Shown here piece after piece: positions 33,579-43,211 of a stretch of 64,000 bases of DNA. A model generated the notes under the pieces. The model was not told the origin of the DNA. It did no database searches and saw only the letters and a program-made list of their open reading frames with translations. Source of the stretch: Bacteroidales bacterium UBA3743 (GTDB lineage Bacteria > Bacteroidota > Bacteroidia > Bacteroidales > Paludibacteraceae); NCBI GenBank assembly GCA_002371265.1, contig DFGT01000024.1, forward strand, positions 284,547-348,546. Reading direction: 5' to 3'. How positions within the stretch are numbered: the stretch's first letter is position 1; every line of letters starts with the position of its first letter. The position numbers and the translations under genes were made by a program.

Positions 33579-36143
33579 TTAGAACCAACGAGTGTAGCAG
33601 AAGTCCATCTTGTGAGCTAGCAAGCTGCTCTTAGGGAACATACGGAATGCGTACTTGTAAGTATCAGCCTCCTCGATAACGATGTTAGCCTTGTAGAACA
33701 ATCTTGTGCCCTCCTGCTTGTACATCTCCATCTCTACTACCTTGTAGATCTTGTCGTGACCCTTCTCATTCTTGTTTGAGATTACGATATCAACACCGAT
33801 TCCATTGTCACCAAGACCATTGACGTTAAGAATAACATCAAACTGGTTCTTGTCGCCAACTTCTGGATTAGTCAACAACTTCTCAGGAATATTAGCCTGC
33901 TCAATTGTAATGTTATCCCAACCTGCAGCAATCTTCTCCTTCCAAGCAGCGATTTCCTTGGCCTTAGCATAACCGTTAGCAGAAACCTCATCGTATGACT
34001 TCTGAAGCTTGTTGTAGAAACGATCTACATAGTCGTCCAACTGACGCTTCATAGTGTAGTTAGGAGTGATCTGCATGAATGAGTTCTTGATTGTCTGTAC
34101 CCACTCAGGAGAGTAACCCTTTGAATTAGTTGCATAATATTTAGGGATGATCTCTTTCTCAAGTAGGTTGTAGATAGTAGCAGCATCAAGCTGATCCTGG
34201 TATGGCTGATAATCGTAAGTTCTGTGCTCAGTCAATGCCCAACCTGCACCCTCACGGTAGCCTTCATACCACCAACCATCCTTAACTGAGAAGTTGATTG
34301 TACCGTTCATCAAAGCCTTCTCACCTGATGTTCCAGATGCCTCAAGCGGACGAGTTGGTGTGTTCAACCAAATATCAACACCTGAGATAAGCTTCTTAGC
34401 TAGAGCCATATCGTAGTTTTCCAAGAAGATAACCTTACCCTGGAACTCTGGCATACGAGAAATCTCGATGATTCTCTTGATCAAGCCCTGACCACCACCG
34501 TCGGCTGGGTGAGCCTTACCAGTGAAGAAGAACTGAACTGGTGCCTTGTCGTTGTTGACGATCTGAGACAAACGCTTCAAATCAGAGAACAACAAATGTG
34601 CACGCTTGTATGTTGCGAAACGACGACCGAAACCGATAGTCAACGCATTTGGATTGATCTTCTCAGTGATTGCCAACACCTGTGTTGGATCTCCCTGATT
34701 CTTCAACCATGTAGCCTTATACTGAACCTTGATGAAATCAATCAAACGGTTCTTCAGAGCCAACTTAGTCTCCCAAATTTTAGCGTCGTCGACCTTATTG
34801 ATTGGAGCCCAAGTAGATTCCTTAGACTGTTTTGCAATATAATCAGCACCGAATGTAGACTCAAACAATTTCTTCCATGAACGGTCAGCCCATGTTGGCA
34901 TGTGAACACCGTTTGTGACGTATCCAACGTGCAACTCCTCTGGGAAGTATCCCTTCCAGATTGGAGCGAACATCTTCTTAGATACCTCACCGTGCAACCA
35001 AGACACACCGTTAGACTCCTGACATAGATTACATGCGAACACAGACATAGAGAATTTCTCTCCCTTATCACCTGGGTTCTCACGTCCTAGATCCATCAAG
35101 TCGTCCCAAGAGATGCCAAGACGCTCAGCAAACTTGTACATATATCTTCCGAACAAGCTCTCATCGAACTTATCGTGACCTGCAGGAACTGGAGTATGAA
35201 CAGTGTAAAGAGCAGATGCGTGAACGACTTCCTTAGCCTGCTCAAATGTCATACCTTCCTTCTCAATATAGTCAACCAAACGCTGAAGATTAAGAAGTGC
35301 AGCGTGACCCTCGTTGCAGTGGTAAATGTCCTTCTTGATGCCAAGTTTCTGTAGCATCAACACACCACCGATACCAAGCAAGTACTCCTGCTTCAAACGG
35401 TTTTCCCAATCTCCACCATATAGCTGGTGAGTGATTGAACGGTCGTAATCTGGATTCTGCTCAATATCTGTATCAAGCAAGTATAGATCAACACGTCCTA
35501 CAGCCACTTTCCAGATATTAGAGTAGATTGTACGGTCGTAGTAAGGCACCTCAAGAATGATTGGGTTACCGTCCTTGTCCTTAACCTGCTCCAATGGAAG
35601 AGTTGAGAAATTCTGTGGCTCGTAAACAGCTATCTGATCACCGTCCATTGAAATAGACTGTGTGAAATATCCATATCTGTAAAGGAATCCGACTGCACAC
35701 ATGTTGATGTTAGAGTCAGAAGCCTCCTTCAAGTAGTCTCCAGCCAACACTCCTAGACCACCAGAGTAGATTTTTAGAATGTCAGTCAAACCATACTCCA
35801 TAGAGAAGTAAGCAACCGATGGCTTGCTAGCCTCGTTCTTCTTGTCCATGTATGCCTTGAAGTTCTTGAACACCGAATCAATCTCTTTTGCGAAATCAGC
35901 ATCCTTTGCCACCTCGTTAAGGCGCTTGATGTTTACTTTTGAAAGGAAAAGAACTGGATTCTTGCCTGAAGCCTCCCATGTAGCTGGGTCAATCTTCTCG
36001 AAAAGGTCTGTAGCCTCCTCATTCCATACCCACCACAGGTTCTTTGCCAAAGTCTGTAGTTTCTCTAGCTTTGCAGGAATCTTAGCTGTAGTAGTAAGTT
36101 CTCTCCAAGCAGACTGATTTGTGTTGCTAGTCTTAACTTTCAT
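33579..36143 (-). CDS. glgP: Alpha-glucan (glycogen) phosphorylase, DUF3417 type
   Basis: PLP enzyme that releases glucose-1-phosphate from storage glucan, 854 residues. The N-terminal DUF3417 region is followed by the phosphorylase core: SVAYFSMEYGL, YSGGLGVLAGDYLK, HCNEGHAALLNLQR, GYVTNGVHMPTW and the PLP site EASGTSGEKALMNGTINFSVKDGWW. The final 80 residues form a beta-rich domain (DVILNVNGLGDNGIGVDIVIS). It follows the glycogen synthase gene on the same strand 40 bases later, so synthesis and breakdown enzymes share an operon. Own terminator behind. Confidence 0.94.
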   Translation of the reverse strand: MKVKTSNTNQSAWRELTTTAKIPAKLEKLQTLAKNLWWVWNEEATDLFEKIDPATWEASGKNPVLFLSKVNIKRLNEVAKDADFAKEIDSVFKNFKAYMDKKNEASKPSVAYFSMEYGLTDILKIYSGGLGVLAGDYLKEASDSNINMCAVGFLYRYGYFTQSISMDGDQIAVYEPQNFSTLPLEQVKDKDGNPIILEVPYYDRTIYSNIWKVAVGRVDLYLLDTDIEQNPDYDRSITHQLYGGDWENRLKQEYLLGIGGVLMLQKLGIKKDIYHCNEGHAALLNLQRLVDYIEKEGMTFEQAKEVVHASALYTVHTPVPAGHDKFDESLFGRYMYKFAERLGISWDDLMDLGRENPGDKGEKFSMSVFACNLCQESNGVSWLHGEVSKKMFAPIWKGYFPEELHVGYVTNGVHMPTWADRSWKKLFESTFGADYIAKQSKESTWAPINKVDDAKIWETKLALKNRLIDFIKVQYKATWLKNQGDPTQVLAITEKINPNALTIGFGRRFATYKRAHLLFSDLKRLSQIVNNDKAPVQFFFTGKAHPADGGGQGLIKRIIEISRMPEFQGKVIFLENYDMALAKKLISGVDIWLNTPTRPLEASGTSGEKALMNGTINFSVKDGWWYEGYREGAGWALTEHRTYDYQPYQDQLDAATIYNLLEKEIIPKYYATNSKGYSPEWVQTIKNSFMQITPNYTMKRQLDDYVDRFYNKLQKSYDEVSANGYAKAKEIAAWKEKIAAGWDNITIEQANIPEKLLTNPEVGDKNQFDVILNVNGLGDNGIGVDIVISNKNEKGHDKIYKVVEMEMYKQEGTRLFYKANIVIEEADTYKYAFRMFPKSSLLAHKMDFCYTRWF

Positions 36144-36183
36144 AACACTTATTTTTAGTATACTTTATTCTTTTTATTAACTC

Positions 36184-37896
36184 TCATTTTTTCTTTGCAC
36201 AGCTGCGACGCTTCGGTTTCTCCGCAGTCTCAGTTGTCTGTTTTGCAGACGGTGCTTTCTTTGCCACGCTCTTCTTTGCACCCTTGGCCAAAGCCTTGTC
36301 GTAAGCCTCAACATATGATGCGATGAATTTGTCCCACGATGCCTTATCAGCAAACGTTTTTGCCTTCTCCGATATTTTGGCGACATCCGCGTCTTTCATC
36401 TTGGAGAATGAAACAACCTCATTTTCAATACGGGAAGCGACTTCGTCAAAATTGAAATCAGTACGGTTGACAACAGCCACTCCATTACTGATCGAATCCG
36501 ACTTTTTCGATTCTTTCTTTACCCACAATCCGAATCCTGCCTTATCTGTAGTGATTGTCGGAACTCCAAACGCCACACTTTCAAGCGGAGTATAACCCCA
36601 TGGCTCATAATATGACGCAAACACTGTCAGATCAAGACCTGGCAACAGATCATAGTAACTCATATTGAATATGCCGTCATTGCCGTCGAGCAAACAAGGC
36701 ACATATATCACTTTTACTTTATGATATTCCTGATTGTCAAGGCCATAATAACCAATTGCATTTAGGATTTCATTATTCCATGGCTCATTCACCTCATGAG
36801 TAGGAACTTTCCAATCCAATTGGTTCTTGCCTTTTGATTCAAGTTTTTCCTGCAAATCCTTGCGTGGACATTTAACCCAAGAAGGCACCATAATAAATGC
36901 GACAATCTCTCTATCAAGATTTGGATTTTCATCCAACTGTTTCAACGACTTCACAAAGACATCCAAGCCCTTGTTGCGCCACTCGAATCTGCCACTTGTT
37001 GCGACGAAAATTGCATTTTTCTGCAATTTATAACCCAACAAAGCCTCAGCCACTTTTGTCATCTTGCTACGGGCATTCTTGCGAGCTTTTTCCAACTTGT
37101 CTCCTGTTGGCACGAAATCAGACTCAAAACCATTTGGTGTTACAAATGCAGGAATATCAAGCAACTGCTTGCACTCATCAGCAGTAAGATTAGAAACTGT
37201 AGTGAAGCAATCCGCATTGTGGGCTGCAGCCTTCTCAATAGAATGTTTATTTGCGACACCCAGTTCACCAGCCATCTGGTCTCCATTATAGGCTGTGAAA
37301 TATGCGTAAAGTTGCTTGTTGTTAAAACAGATCGAACGACCTGTTGTTGTAGCATGTGTAGTGAACACTGTCTTGACCTGTGGGCAACGGCTCTTTACAT
37401 ACAAAAGACCGGATGCAACCTGCCATTCATGGAAATGTGCGATGACACCAGCGTCAGCACATTTATTAAAATTCACAAAACTTTCAACAACTTTTCCAGC
37501 TGCCATGCCAAACACAGCACAATCGTGGTAGTCGCCAACAGCACCAAGAGAATTGACACCGAACTTCTCCCACATCTCACCGTAGAAAGCATCTCTTTCT
37601 GAGAAGAAAGGCTTGTAGTCAACTAAAATAACCAAAGGATTTCCAGGCACATTCCAAGTGCCAACACGCACTGCCAACCCCTCTTTTGCGGCAGCCGCCT
37701 TCCAAGATTTAAGAGCTGACTTGTTTTCCTTAAAATATATGTTGTCTTCGTTTCCGAAATCAGGTCCAATAAAAATCAAATGGTCTCCTAGCATATCCCC
37801 CAACGCTTTTGCGTGTGTGGATAAGACCGTGTAAATACCGCCATTCTTATTGCAGACTTCCCAACTTGTTTCTATCACATAGTTGTCCTTATCCAT
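36184..37896 (-). CDS. Glycogen synthase, GT3 (eukaryote-like) type
   Basis: A 570-residue glycosyltransferase. The N-terminus VIETSWEVCNKNGGIYTVLSTHA is the signature of the GT3 glycogen synthases known from animals and fungi and widespread in Bacteroidota, not the GT5 GlgA. Also FTTHATTTGRSICF, VTPNGFESDFVPTG, TSGRFEWRNKGLDVFVKSL and the C-terminal YYEPWGYTPLESVAFGVPTITTDKAGFG. It would build alpha-1,4 glucan from UDP- or ADP-glucose. A Lys/Ala-rich tail ends in KPKRRSCAKKK. It lies directly before the phosphorylase gene (40-base gap). Confidence 0.93.
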   Translation of the reverse strand: MDKDNYVIETSWEVCNKNGGIYTVLSTHAKALGDMLGDHLIFIGPDFGNEDNIYFKENKSALKSWKAAAAKEGLAVRVGTWNVPGNPLVILVDYKPFFSERDAFYGEMWEKFGVNSLGAVGDYHDCAVFGMAAGKVVESFVNFNKCADAGVIAHFHEWQVASGLLYVKSRCPQVKTVFTTHATTTGRSICFNNKQLYAYFTAYNGDQMAGELGVANKHSIEKAAAHNADCFTTVSNLTADECKQLLDIPAFVTPNGFESDFVPTGDKLEKARKNARSKMTKVAEALLGYKLQKNAIFVATSGRFEWRNKGLDVFVKSLKQLDENPNLDREIVAFIMVPSWVKCPRKDLQEKLESKGKNQLDWKVPTHEVNEPWNNEILNAIGYYGLDNQEYHKVKVIYVPCLLDGNDGIFNMSYYDLLPGLDLTVFASYYEPWGYTPLESVAFGVPTITTDKAGFGLWVKKESKKSDSISNGVAVVNRTDFNFDEVASRIENEVVSFSKMKDADVAKISEKAKTFADKASWDKFIASYVEAYDKALAKGAKKSVAKKAPSAKQTTETAEKPKRRSCAKKK

Positions 37897-38018
37897 AATC
37901 CTTTTATTTTATTATGTAGTTTTTATGCAAAAATAATAATATTCACAATAAAACGGCTATAAAAAACAAGAAAATGCCAAACAACATATTATTTATATGC
38001 AATATTTAGCATAAAAAC

Positions 38019-38393
38019 TTACTTTTTTGCGATACACTCAATTTCCACCAATCCGCCCTTTGGCAATTTAGAGACTTCTACGCAAGAACGAGCCGGATAA
38101 GGCTTACTAAAGAATGTGGCATAAACTTCGTTAACTGCGGCGAAAGCACTCAAATCTGTAATGAACACCGACGTCTTCACAACATTTGAATAATCGCATC
38201 CAGAAGCTTTCAAAATCTCACCGATATTCTTCAATGATTGTCTCGCCTGCTCCACAACATTTGGTGCCAAAGATCCGTCTGCGGGATTCAAACCCAACTG
38301 ACCTGAAACATAAATGAAATCACCAGCCTCAACAGCCTGGCTATATGGTCCGACAGCCGACGGCGCATTATTTGTAGATATTTCTTTATTCAT
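38019..38393 (-). CDS. ridA: RidA family enamine/imine deaminase
   Basis: A 124-residue RidA (YjgF) protein, which hydrolyses reactive enamines and imines from PLP enzymes. Seen: TNNAPSAVGPYSQAVEAGDFIYVSGQLGL-type N-terminus, SLKNIGEILKASGCDYSNVVKTSVF, and PARSCVEVSKLPKGGLVEIECIA with the conserved Arg (PARS) and Glu (VEIE). Trimer expected, soluble. Lies between glgA-like and uvrD-like genes on the same strand. Confidence 0.95.
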   Translation of the reverse strand: MNKEISTNNAPSAVGPYSQAVEAGDFIYVSGQLGLNPADGSLAPNVVEQARQSLKNIGEILKASGCDYSNVVKTSVFITDLSAFAAVNEVYATFFSKPYPARSCVEVSKLPKGGLVEIECIAKK

Positions 38394-38498
38394 AATTCAA
38401 AATCAAAATTAATAACATAGACTAGAGGTTTTCCCCTTTCTACAAAGATAAAAGTCTTTTACAATAATTGCAAATACATATTAAAAAGTTTTTTATCT

Positions 38499-40844
38499 TT
38501 ATGCATTTATAACCTGCATGTTTGCGGCCGCAAATGCTAAAAAGATGCGTTTCACTCCAAAATGGTTGAACTCGATGAACGCTTTTGTCTCTTTTCCTTC
38601 TCCTTCCAATTTGACAATCTGGCCGATTCCATATTCTTTATGTTTGACGAATGTTCCGACCTTAAACTGTGAAATATTGACCGGTCCTACCCTACCAGAC
38701 AACATACTTGCCGGTTTGAACCGTCCTGTCGCCAACGGATGGACATTTTGAGCTGGACGTGAAGTTGTGGCAGATGGAGTTGATTGTTGCGACGGTGAGG
38801 ACGGTCTGCGGAGATTGAATTGCTGACCCTTCCAACGCATCTCTCCACGCTCTGATGAAACAGACGCCGTATCTTTCCACTCTTTCGGCAAAATCAACAA
38901 ATTAGGATCAATCTCTTTAATGAAACGACTAGGGTTACTAACCTTTAATGTCTGCCCTTCCATTCGTTGTTTGCAATAAGTGATGTAGCAGTTCTTCTCA
39001 GCTCTTGTGATTGCCACATACATGAGTCGGCGCTCTTCTTCCACAGATTCTTCACTCGCGCTTCGTTTCGACGGGAACATTCCCTCCTCAACACCGATGA
39101 TGAACACTTCCTTAAACTCAAGTCCCTTGCTGGCATGCACCGTCATCAATGTCACTTTATTATTGTCGTCTCCCTCATCCACACTTGTCAACAATGCGAT
39201 ATCCGTAAGAAAATGATTCAAAGACAAATCTGCCTCAGGACCGTCTTCTTCAGAGACTCTCGTCTTAAACTCAAACACAGAACGGAGCATCTCATTAATA
39301 TTCTGCTGACGGTTTTTGTTCTCCAACTCATTATCTTTATATGCGTCCGCCCAGATTCCAGATCGTTTGATCACAGAATCCACCACCTCATAAGCATCTG
39401 ATTCTGATGCTTTTTTTCCAAAATCATTAATCATCTCAGCAAACGCAGCCACTTTGTTTTTCGTTCCTTCGTTTAGGAAATCATAATCACGGATATTATC
39501 CACGACTTCCCAGAAAGAAACATTATTCGCAGCAGACTGTTCAAAGATTTTTCCGACAGTCACGTCGCCAATACCTCGTGGCGGATCATTTACTATACGT
39601 TTGAATGCCTCTTCGTCATGATGGTTGATTGCCAGACGACAATAAGAAACAATATTCTTTATATCAGCTCGCTGGTAGAATGTTTTTCCACCCCACACTC
39701 GCGACGGAATGTTCTTATCTCTGAGTGCTTTTTCTATAAGTCGAGATTGTGTGTTGACACGGTAAAGGACTGCAAAATCTGAATATTTGCAATCTGCCTC
39801 CTTCACAAGTCGATCAATTGAATTTGCCACAACCTGAGCTTCTTCTCCTTCTGTATACGCTCCAAACACACGAACTTTATTTCCGACTTCCTGCTCTGAA
39901 AAAGCGTGTTTTTCAAGTTGTTGTGAATTCTTGGCGATCAAGCTGTTGGCAACATTCACAATAGTCTGTGTCGAACGGTAGTTTTGCTCAAGACGGAATA
40001 CCTTAGACTCCGGATAATCATTGGTGAATGAAAGTATATTACGCACGTCGGCGCCACGGAACCCGTAGATCGACTGTGCGTCATCCCCCACTACACATAG
40101 TTTATGATGCTGCTGACAAAGTTTGCGAATGATACGGTACTGTGATGCGTTTGTATCCTGATACTCGTCGACGAGAATAAATCTGAATTTATTCTGATAC
40201 TTGAAAGCCACTTGTGGATCATCACGAAGCAATATATTGGTAAACAGCAATATATCATCAAAGTCGAGTGCATTGGCATTTTTGCAACGTGCTGCGTAGG
40301 CCGCATAAAGATCACCAAACGCATAAAGATGATCAGCCAAATCACGCTCGTGAAACTCAGGGATATCCCTATACATCTGAGGTGTGACCAAATCATTTTT
40401 CAAACGGGATATTCTCGCATGAATCTTCTTGGCATTGTAAGTTTTGTCATCAAGCTTTCGCTCTTTTATGATAGTGGCCAAAAGATTTTGAGAATCAGTA
40501 CCGTCATATATAGTGAAATCCTTGTCAAGACCGAGTTTATCCGCCTCAGCACGAAGGATACGAGCGAAGATAGAATGGAAAGTACCCATCCAAAGTTTAC
40601 TGGCAGCCTCCGTTCCCACCACTTTTGCGATACGGTCTTTCATTTCTGTCGCAGCCTTCTTGGTAAATGTCAAAGCCAGAATCGACTGAGGCTTAAGTCC
40701 AGACTGCAAAAGATATGCTATTTTATAAGTAAGCACTCGCGTCTTACCTGAGCCAGCACCGGCAATTACCAAAGATGGACCATCACTATAAGTTACAGCC
40801 TGACGTTGCGGCTCATTAAGGGAATTCAAATACTCCATTGTCAT
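38499..40844 (-). CDS. UvrD/PcrA-type ATP-dependent DNA helicase
   Basis: A 781-residue superfamily 1 helicase for repair and replication restart. N-terminal LNEPQRQAVTYSDGPSLVIAGAGSGKTRV holds motif I (G29-T35); motif Ia LTFTKKAATEM; motif II LVDEYQDTN; motif III GDDAQSIYGFRGAD; motif V TLMTVHASKGLEFKEVFIIGVEEG; motif VI RRLMYVAITRAE. The C-terminal PcrA-like domain (FVKHKEYGIGQIVKLEGEG) is present. Start at 40844 (MTMEYLNS) or M3. It lies 12 bases after uvrB on the same strand. Confidence 0.95.
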   Translation of the reverse strand: MTMEYLNSLNEPQRQAVTYSDGPSLVIAGAGSGKTRVLTYKIAYLLQSGLKPQSILALTFTKKAATEMKDRIAKVVGTEAASKLWMGTFHSIFARILRAEADKLGLDKDFTIYDGTDSQNLLATIIKERKLDDKTYNAKKIHARISRLKNDLVTPQMYRDIPEFHERDLADHLYAFGDLYAAYAARCKNANALDFDDILLFTNILLRDDPQVAFKYQNKFRFILVDEYQDTNASQYRIIRKLCQQHHKLCVVGDDAQSIYGFRGADVRNILSFTNDYPESKVFRLEQNYRSTQTIVNVANSLIAKNSQQLEKHAFSEQEVGNKVRVFGAYTEGEEAQVVANSIDRLVKEADCKYSDFAVLYRVNTQSRLIEKALRDKNIPSRVWGGKTFYQRADIKNIVSYCRLAINHHDEEAFKRIVNDPPRGIGDVTVGKIFEQSAANNVSFWEVVDNIRDYDFLNEGTKNKVAAFAEMINDFGKKASESDAYEVVDSVIKRSGIWADAYKDNELENKNRQQNINEMLRSVFEFKTRVSEEDGPEADLSLNHFLTDIALLTSVDEGDDNNKVTLMTVHASKGLEFKEVFIIGVEEGMFPSKRSASEESVEEERRLMYVAITRAEKNCYITYCKQRMEGQTLKVSNPSRFIKEIDPNLLILPKEWKDTASVSSERGEMRWKGQQFNLRRPSSPSQQSTPSATTSRPAQNVHPLATGRFKPASMLSGRVGPVNISQFKVGTFVKHKEYGIGQIVKLEGEGKETKAFIEFNHFGVKRIFLAFAAANMQVINA

Positions 40845-40856
40845 ATATTATTAATC

Positions 40857-42890
40857 CTATTTCTTCATTTTTAAAAGCTCATTCTGCAGTTTGATCATTT
40901 CATCACGCAGACGGGCAGCCTCCAAGAACTCGAGGTCCTTAGCGGCATCAAGCATAGCCTGTTTTGTTTGGGCAATAAGTTTTTCCAGTTCAGCAGGCGT
41001 ATTATAAGTGGACATTGTCTCAGCCACCATAGACGGTTTGTAATGACGCTCAGCATAAACCTCTGGCTCAACATAATATTTCGGCTCATTATCATCACGT
41101 TCCTTAAGAATCGTCTTCTTCTCTTTGTTCAATGCCTTAGGTACGATATGGTTAGCCTCATTGTATGCCATCTGTTTCTCGCGACGACGGTTTGTCTCAT
41201 CAATCGTCTGCTGCATACTTTCTGTAATCTTGTCGGCATACATTATCACAAGGCCATTCAGATTACGTGCGGCACGACCCGCAGTCTGAGTAAGCGAACG
41301 GTGAGAACGAAGGAATCCCTCTTTATCAGCGTCGAGAATAGCGACAAGCGACACTTCCGGCAAATCCAATCCTTCACGAAGAAGATTGACTCCTACAAGC
41401 ACATCAAACAAGCCGTTGCGTAAGTCCTCCATAATACGTACACGTTCAAGAGTGTCGACATCAGAATGGACATAACGGCTTCTGATTCCTGACTTTTGCA
41501 AATATTCCTGGAGTTCTTCCGCCATACGTTTTGTTAGTGTTGTGACTAAGACACGCTCATCTTTCTCTGCACGCACTATGATCTCCTCAATCAAGTCGTC
41601 AATCTGATTTAGACTTGGACGTACATCAATAACAGGATCCAACAATCCTGTAGGTCTGATCACCTGTTCCACCACAACACCTTCACTCTTCTCCAGTTCA
41701 AACTCAGCTGGAGTGGCGGACACATATATAGTCTGATCAGTCAGTTCTTCAAACTCCTCAAATTTAAGCGGACGGTTGTCCATTGCGGCAGGAAGACGGA
41801 AGCCGTATTCCACCAAATTCTTTTTTCTTGCACTGTCTCCTCCATACATTGCCCGGATCTGCGGAATCGTCACATGACTCTCATCAATCACAAGAAGCAT
41901 ATCTTTAGGAAAGAAATCCAACAGACAGAACGGGCGAGTGCCTGGTTTTCTTCCGTCAAAATAACGTGAATAGTTTTCTATTCCAGAGCAATGGCCCAAC
42001 TCACGGATCATCTCCATATCATAGTTCACACGTTCACTTATTCTTTTAGCCTCGACACTTCTTCCCTGAAGTTCAAAAAACTCAATCTGCTTAGTCAAGT
42101 CGTCACCGATTTCTATCAGCGAACGGGAAATACGCTCCTTTGTGGTGACAAAAAGGTTGGCGGGATAAATTCTGGTTTGTTCGAACGACTCTATCGGCAT
42201 GTTTGACAATGGGTCAATACTGGTGATTTCTTCAATCTCGTCGCCCCAGAAACTGACACGCAAGATAAAATCAGTATCTGCCATAAAGACATCCACAGTA
42301 TCACCTTTTACACGGAAGTTTCCTCGCTCAAGTGAAATCTCATTACGCTGATACAGGTTGTCGCTCAACATTCTCAGAAAAACGTGTAAATCAAGTTGCT
42401 GACCGACTTGTATTGTAATAGTATTAGCATAAAAATCCTCAGGATTTCCCATACCATAAAGGCATGACACAGACGAAACAACAACGACGTCACGCCGACC
42501 GGAAAGCAATGCTGTAGTTGTGGCAAGACGTAGCTTCTCTATCTCATCATTAATCGCCAAATCCTTCTCGATATAAGTGTCGGAATTTGGCAAATATGCT
42601 TCCGGCTGATAATAATCATAGTATGAGACGAAATACTCCACAGCATTCTCAGGGAAAAAACTCTTGAACTCACCATATAATTGGGCGGCAAGTGTTTTGT
42701 TATGGCTAAGGATAAGTGTAGGACGCTGCACTTTTTCGATAACATTAGCAATAGTGAAGGTTTTGCCCGAACCTGTCACGCCAAGCAGTGTCTGATATTT
42801 GACACCATCATTAACACCCTCCACCAATTGGCGGATTGCTTCCGGTTGGTCGCCAGTAGGCTTATATTGTGATGTCAGTTTGAAATCCAT
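40857..42890 (-). CDS. uvrB: Excinuclease ABC subunit B
   Basis: UvrB, damage-verifying helicase-like subunit of nucleotide excision repair, 677 residues. Walker A GVTGSGKT (37-44); beta-hairpin region YYDYYQPEAYLPNSDTYIEKD; DESHVTIPQ; motifs V and VI (LREGLDLPEVSLVAILDADKEGFLRS; QTAGRAARN); and a C-terminal UVR domain (EAARLRDEMIKL) that binds UvrC. All intact. The helicase gene follows 12 bases later, so the two repair genes are co-transcribed. Confidence 0.98.
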   Translation of the reverse strand: MDFKLTSQYKPTGDQPEAIRQLVEGVNDGVKYQTLLGVTGSGKTFTIANVIEKVQRPTLILSHNKTLAAQLYGEFKSFFPENAVEYFVSYYDYYQPEAYLPNSDTYIEKDLAINDEIEKLRLATTTALLSGRRDVVVVSSVSCLYGMGNPEDFYANTITIQVGQQLDLHVFLRMLSDNLYQRNEISLERGNFRVKGDTVDVFMADTDFILRVSFWGDEIEEITSIDPLSNMPIESFEQTRIYPANLFVTTKERISRSLIEIGDDLTKQIEFFELQGRSVEAKRISERVNYDMEMIRELGHCSGIENYSRYFDGRKPGTRPFCLLDFFPKDMLLVIDESHVTIPQIRAMYGGDSARKKNLVEYGFRLPAAMDNRPLKFEEFEELTDQTIYVSATPAEFELEKSEGVVVEQVIRPTGLLDPVIDVRPSLNQIDDLIEEIIVRAEKDERVLVTTLTKRMAEELQEYLQKSGIRSRYVHSDVDTLERVRIMEDLRNGLFDVLVGVNLLREGLDLPEVSLVAILDADKEGFLRSHRSLTQTAGRAARNLNGLVIMYADKITESMQQTIDETNRRREKQMAYNEANHIVPKALNKEKKTILKERDDNEPKYYVEPEVYAERHYKPSMVAETMSTYNTPAELEKLIAQTKQAMLDAAKDLEFLEAARLRDEMIKLQNELLKMKK

Positions 42891-43009
42891 TGCTGAATTA
42901 TTACTTATATACTAATATTCAAAATTTGGGTTACGCCGAAACCGACATAACCCATTTGTTTTATGCAGATATCATAAAAACACATCCACATAATAAATTC
43001 AAAATCTAT

Positions 43010-43195
43010 TTACTTTTCAGACAACAACATAATGATCCATGCGATAACGTAAATACCCAAACCAAATCCAAAAGCCAGAGCACATACTGCAAAAATAACA
43101 CGCATCATTGTTGCATCTATTCCAATAAACTCAGCCAAACCAGCTGCAGTTCCTGTAAGCATTTTATTGCTTGAAAGTCTCAATTGTTTACCCAT
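43010..43195 (-). CDS. PspC domain protein
   Basis: A 61-residue stand-alone PspC domain: LTGTAAGLAEFIGIDATMMRVIFAV, then one long membrane helix (CALAFGFGLGIYVIAWIIMLL). PspC domains sense or stabilise membrane stress. It starts 16 bases after clpC on the same strand and is likely co-transcribed with it, linking membrane and protein stress. Confidence 0.88.
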   Translation of the reverse strand: MGKQLRLSSNKMLTGTAAGLAEFIGIDATMMRVIFAVCALAFGFGLGIYVIAWIIMLLSEK

Positions 43196-43211
43196 AATTA
43201 TAAAATTTTAG

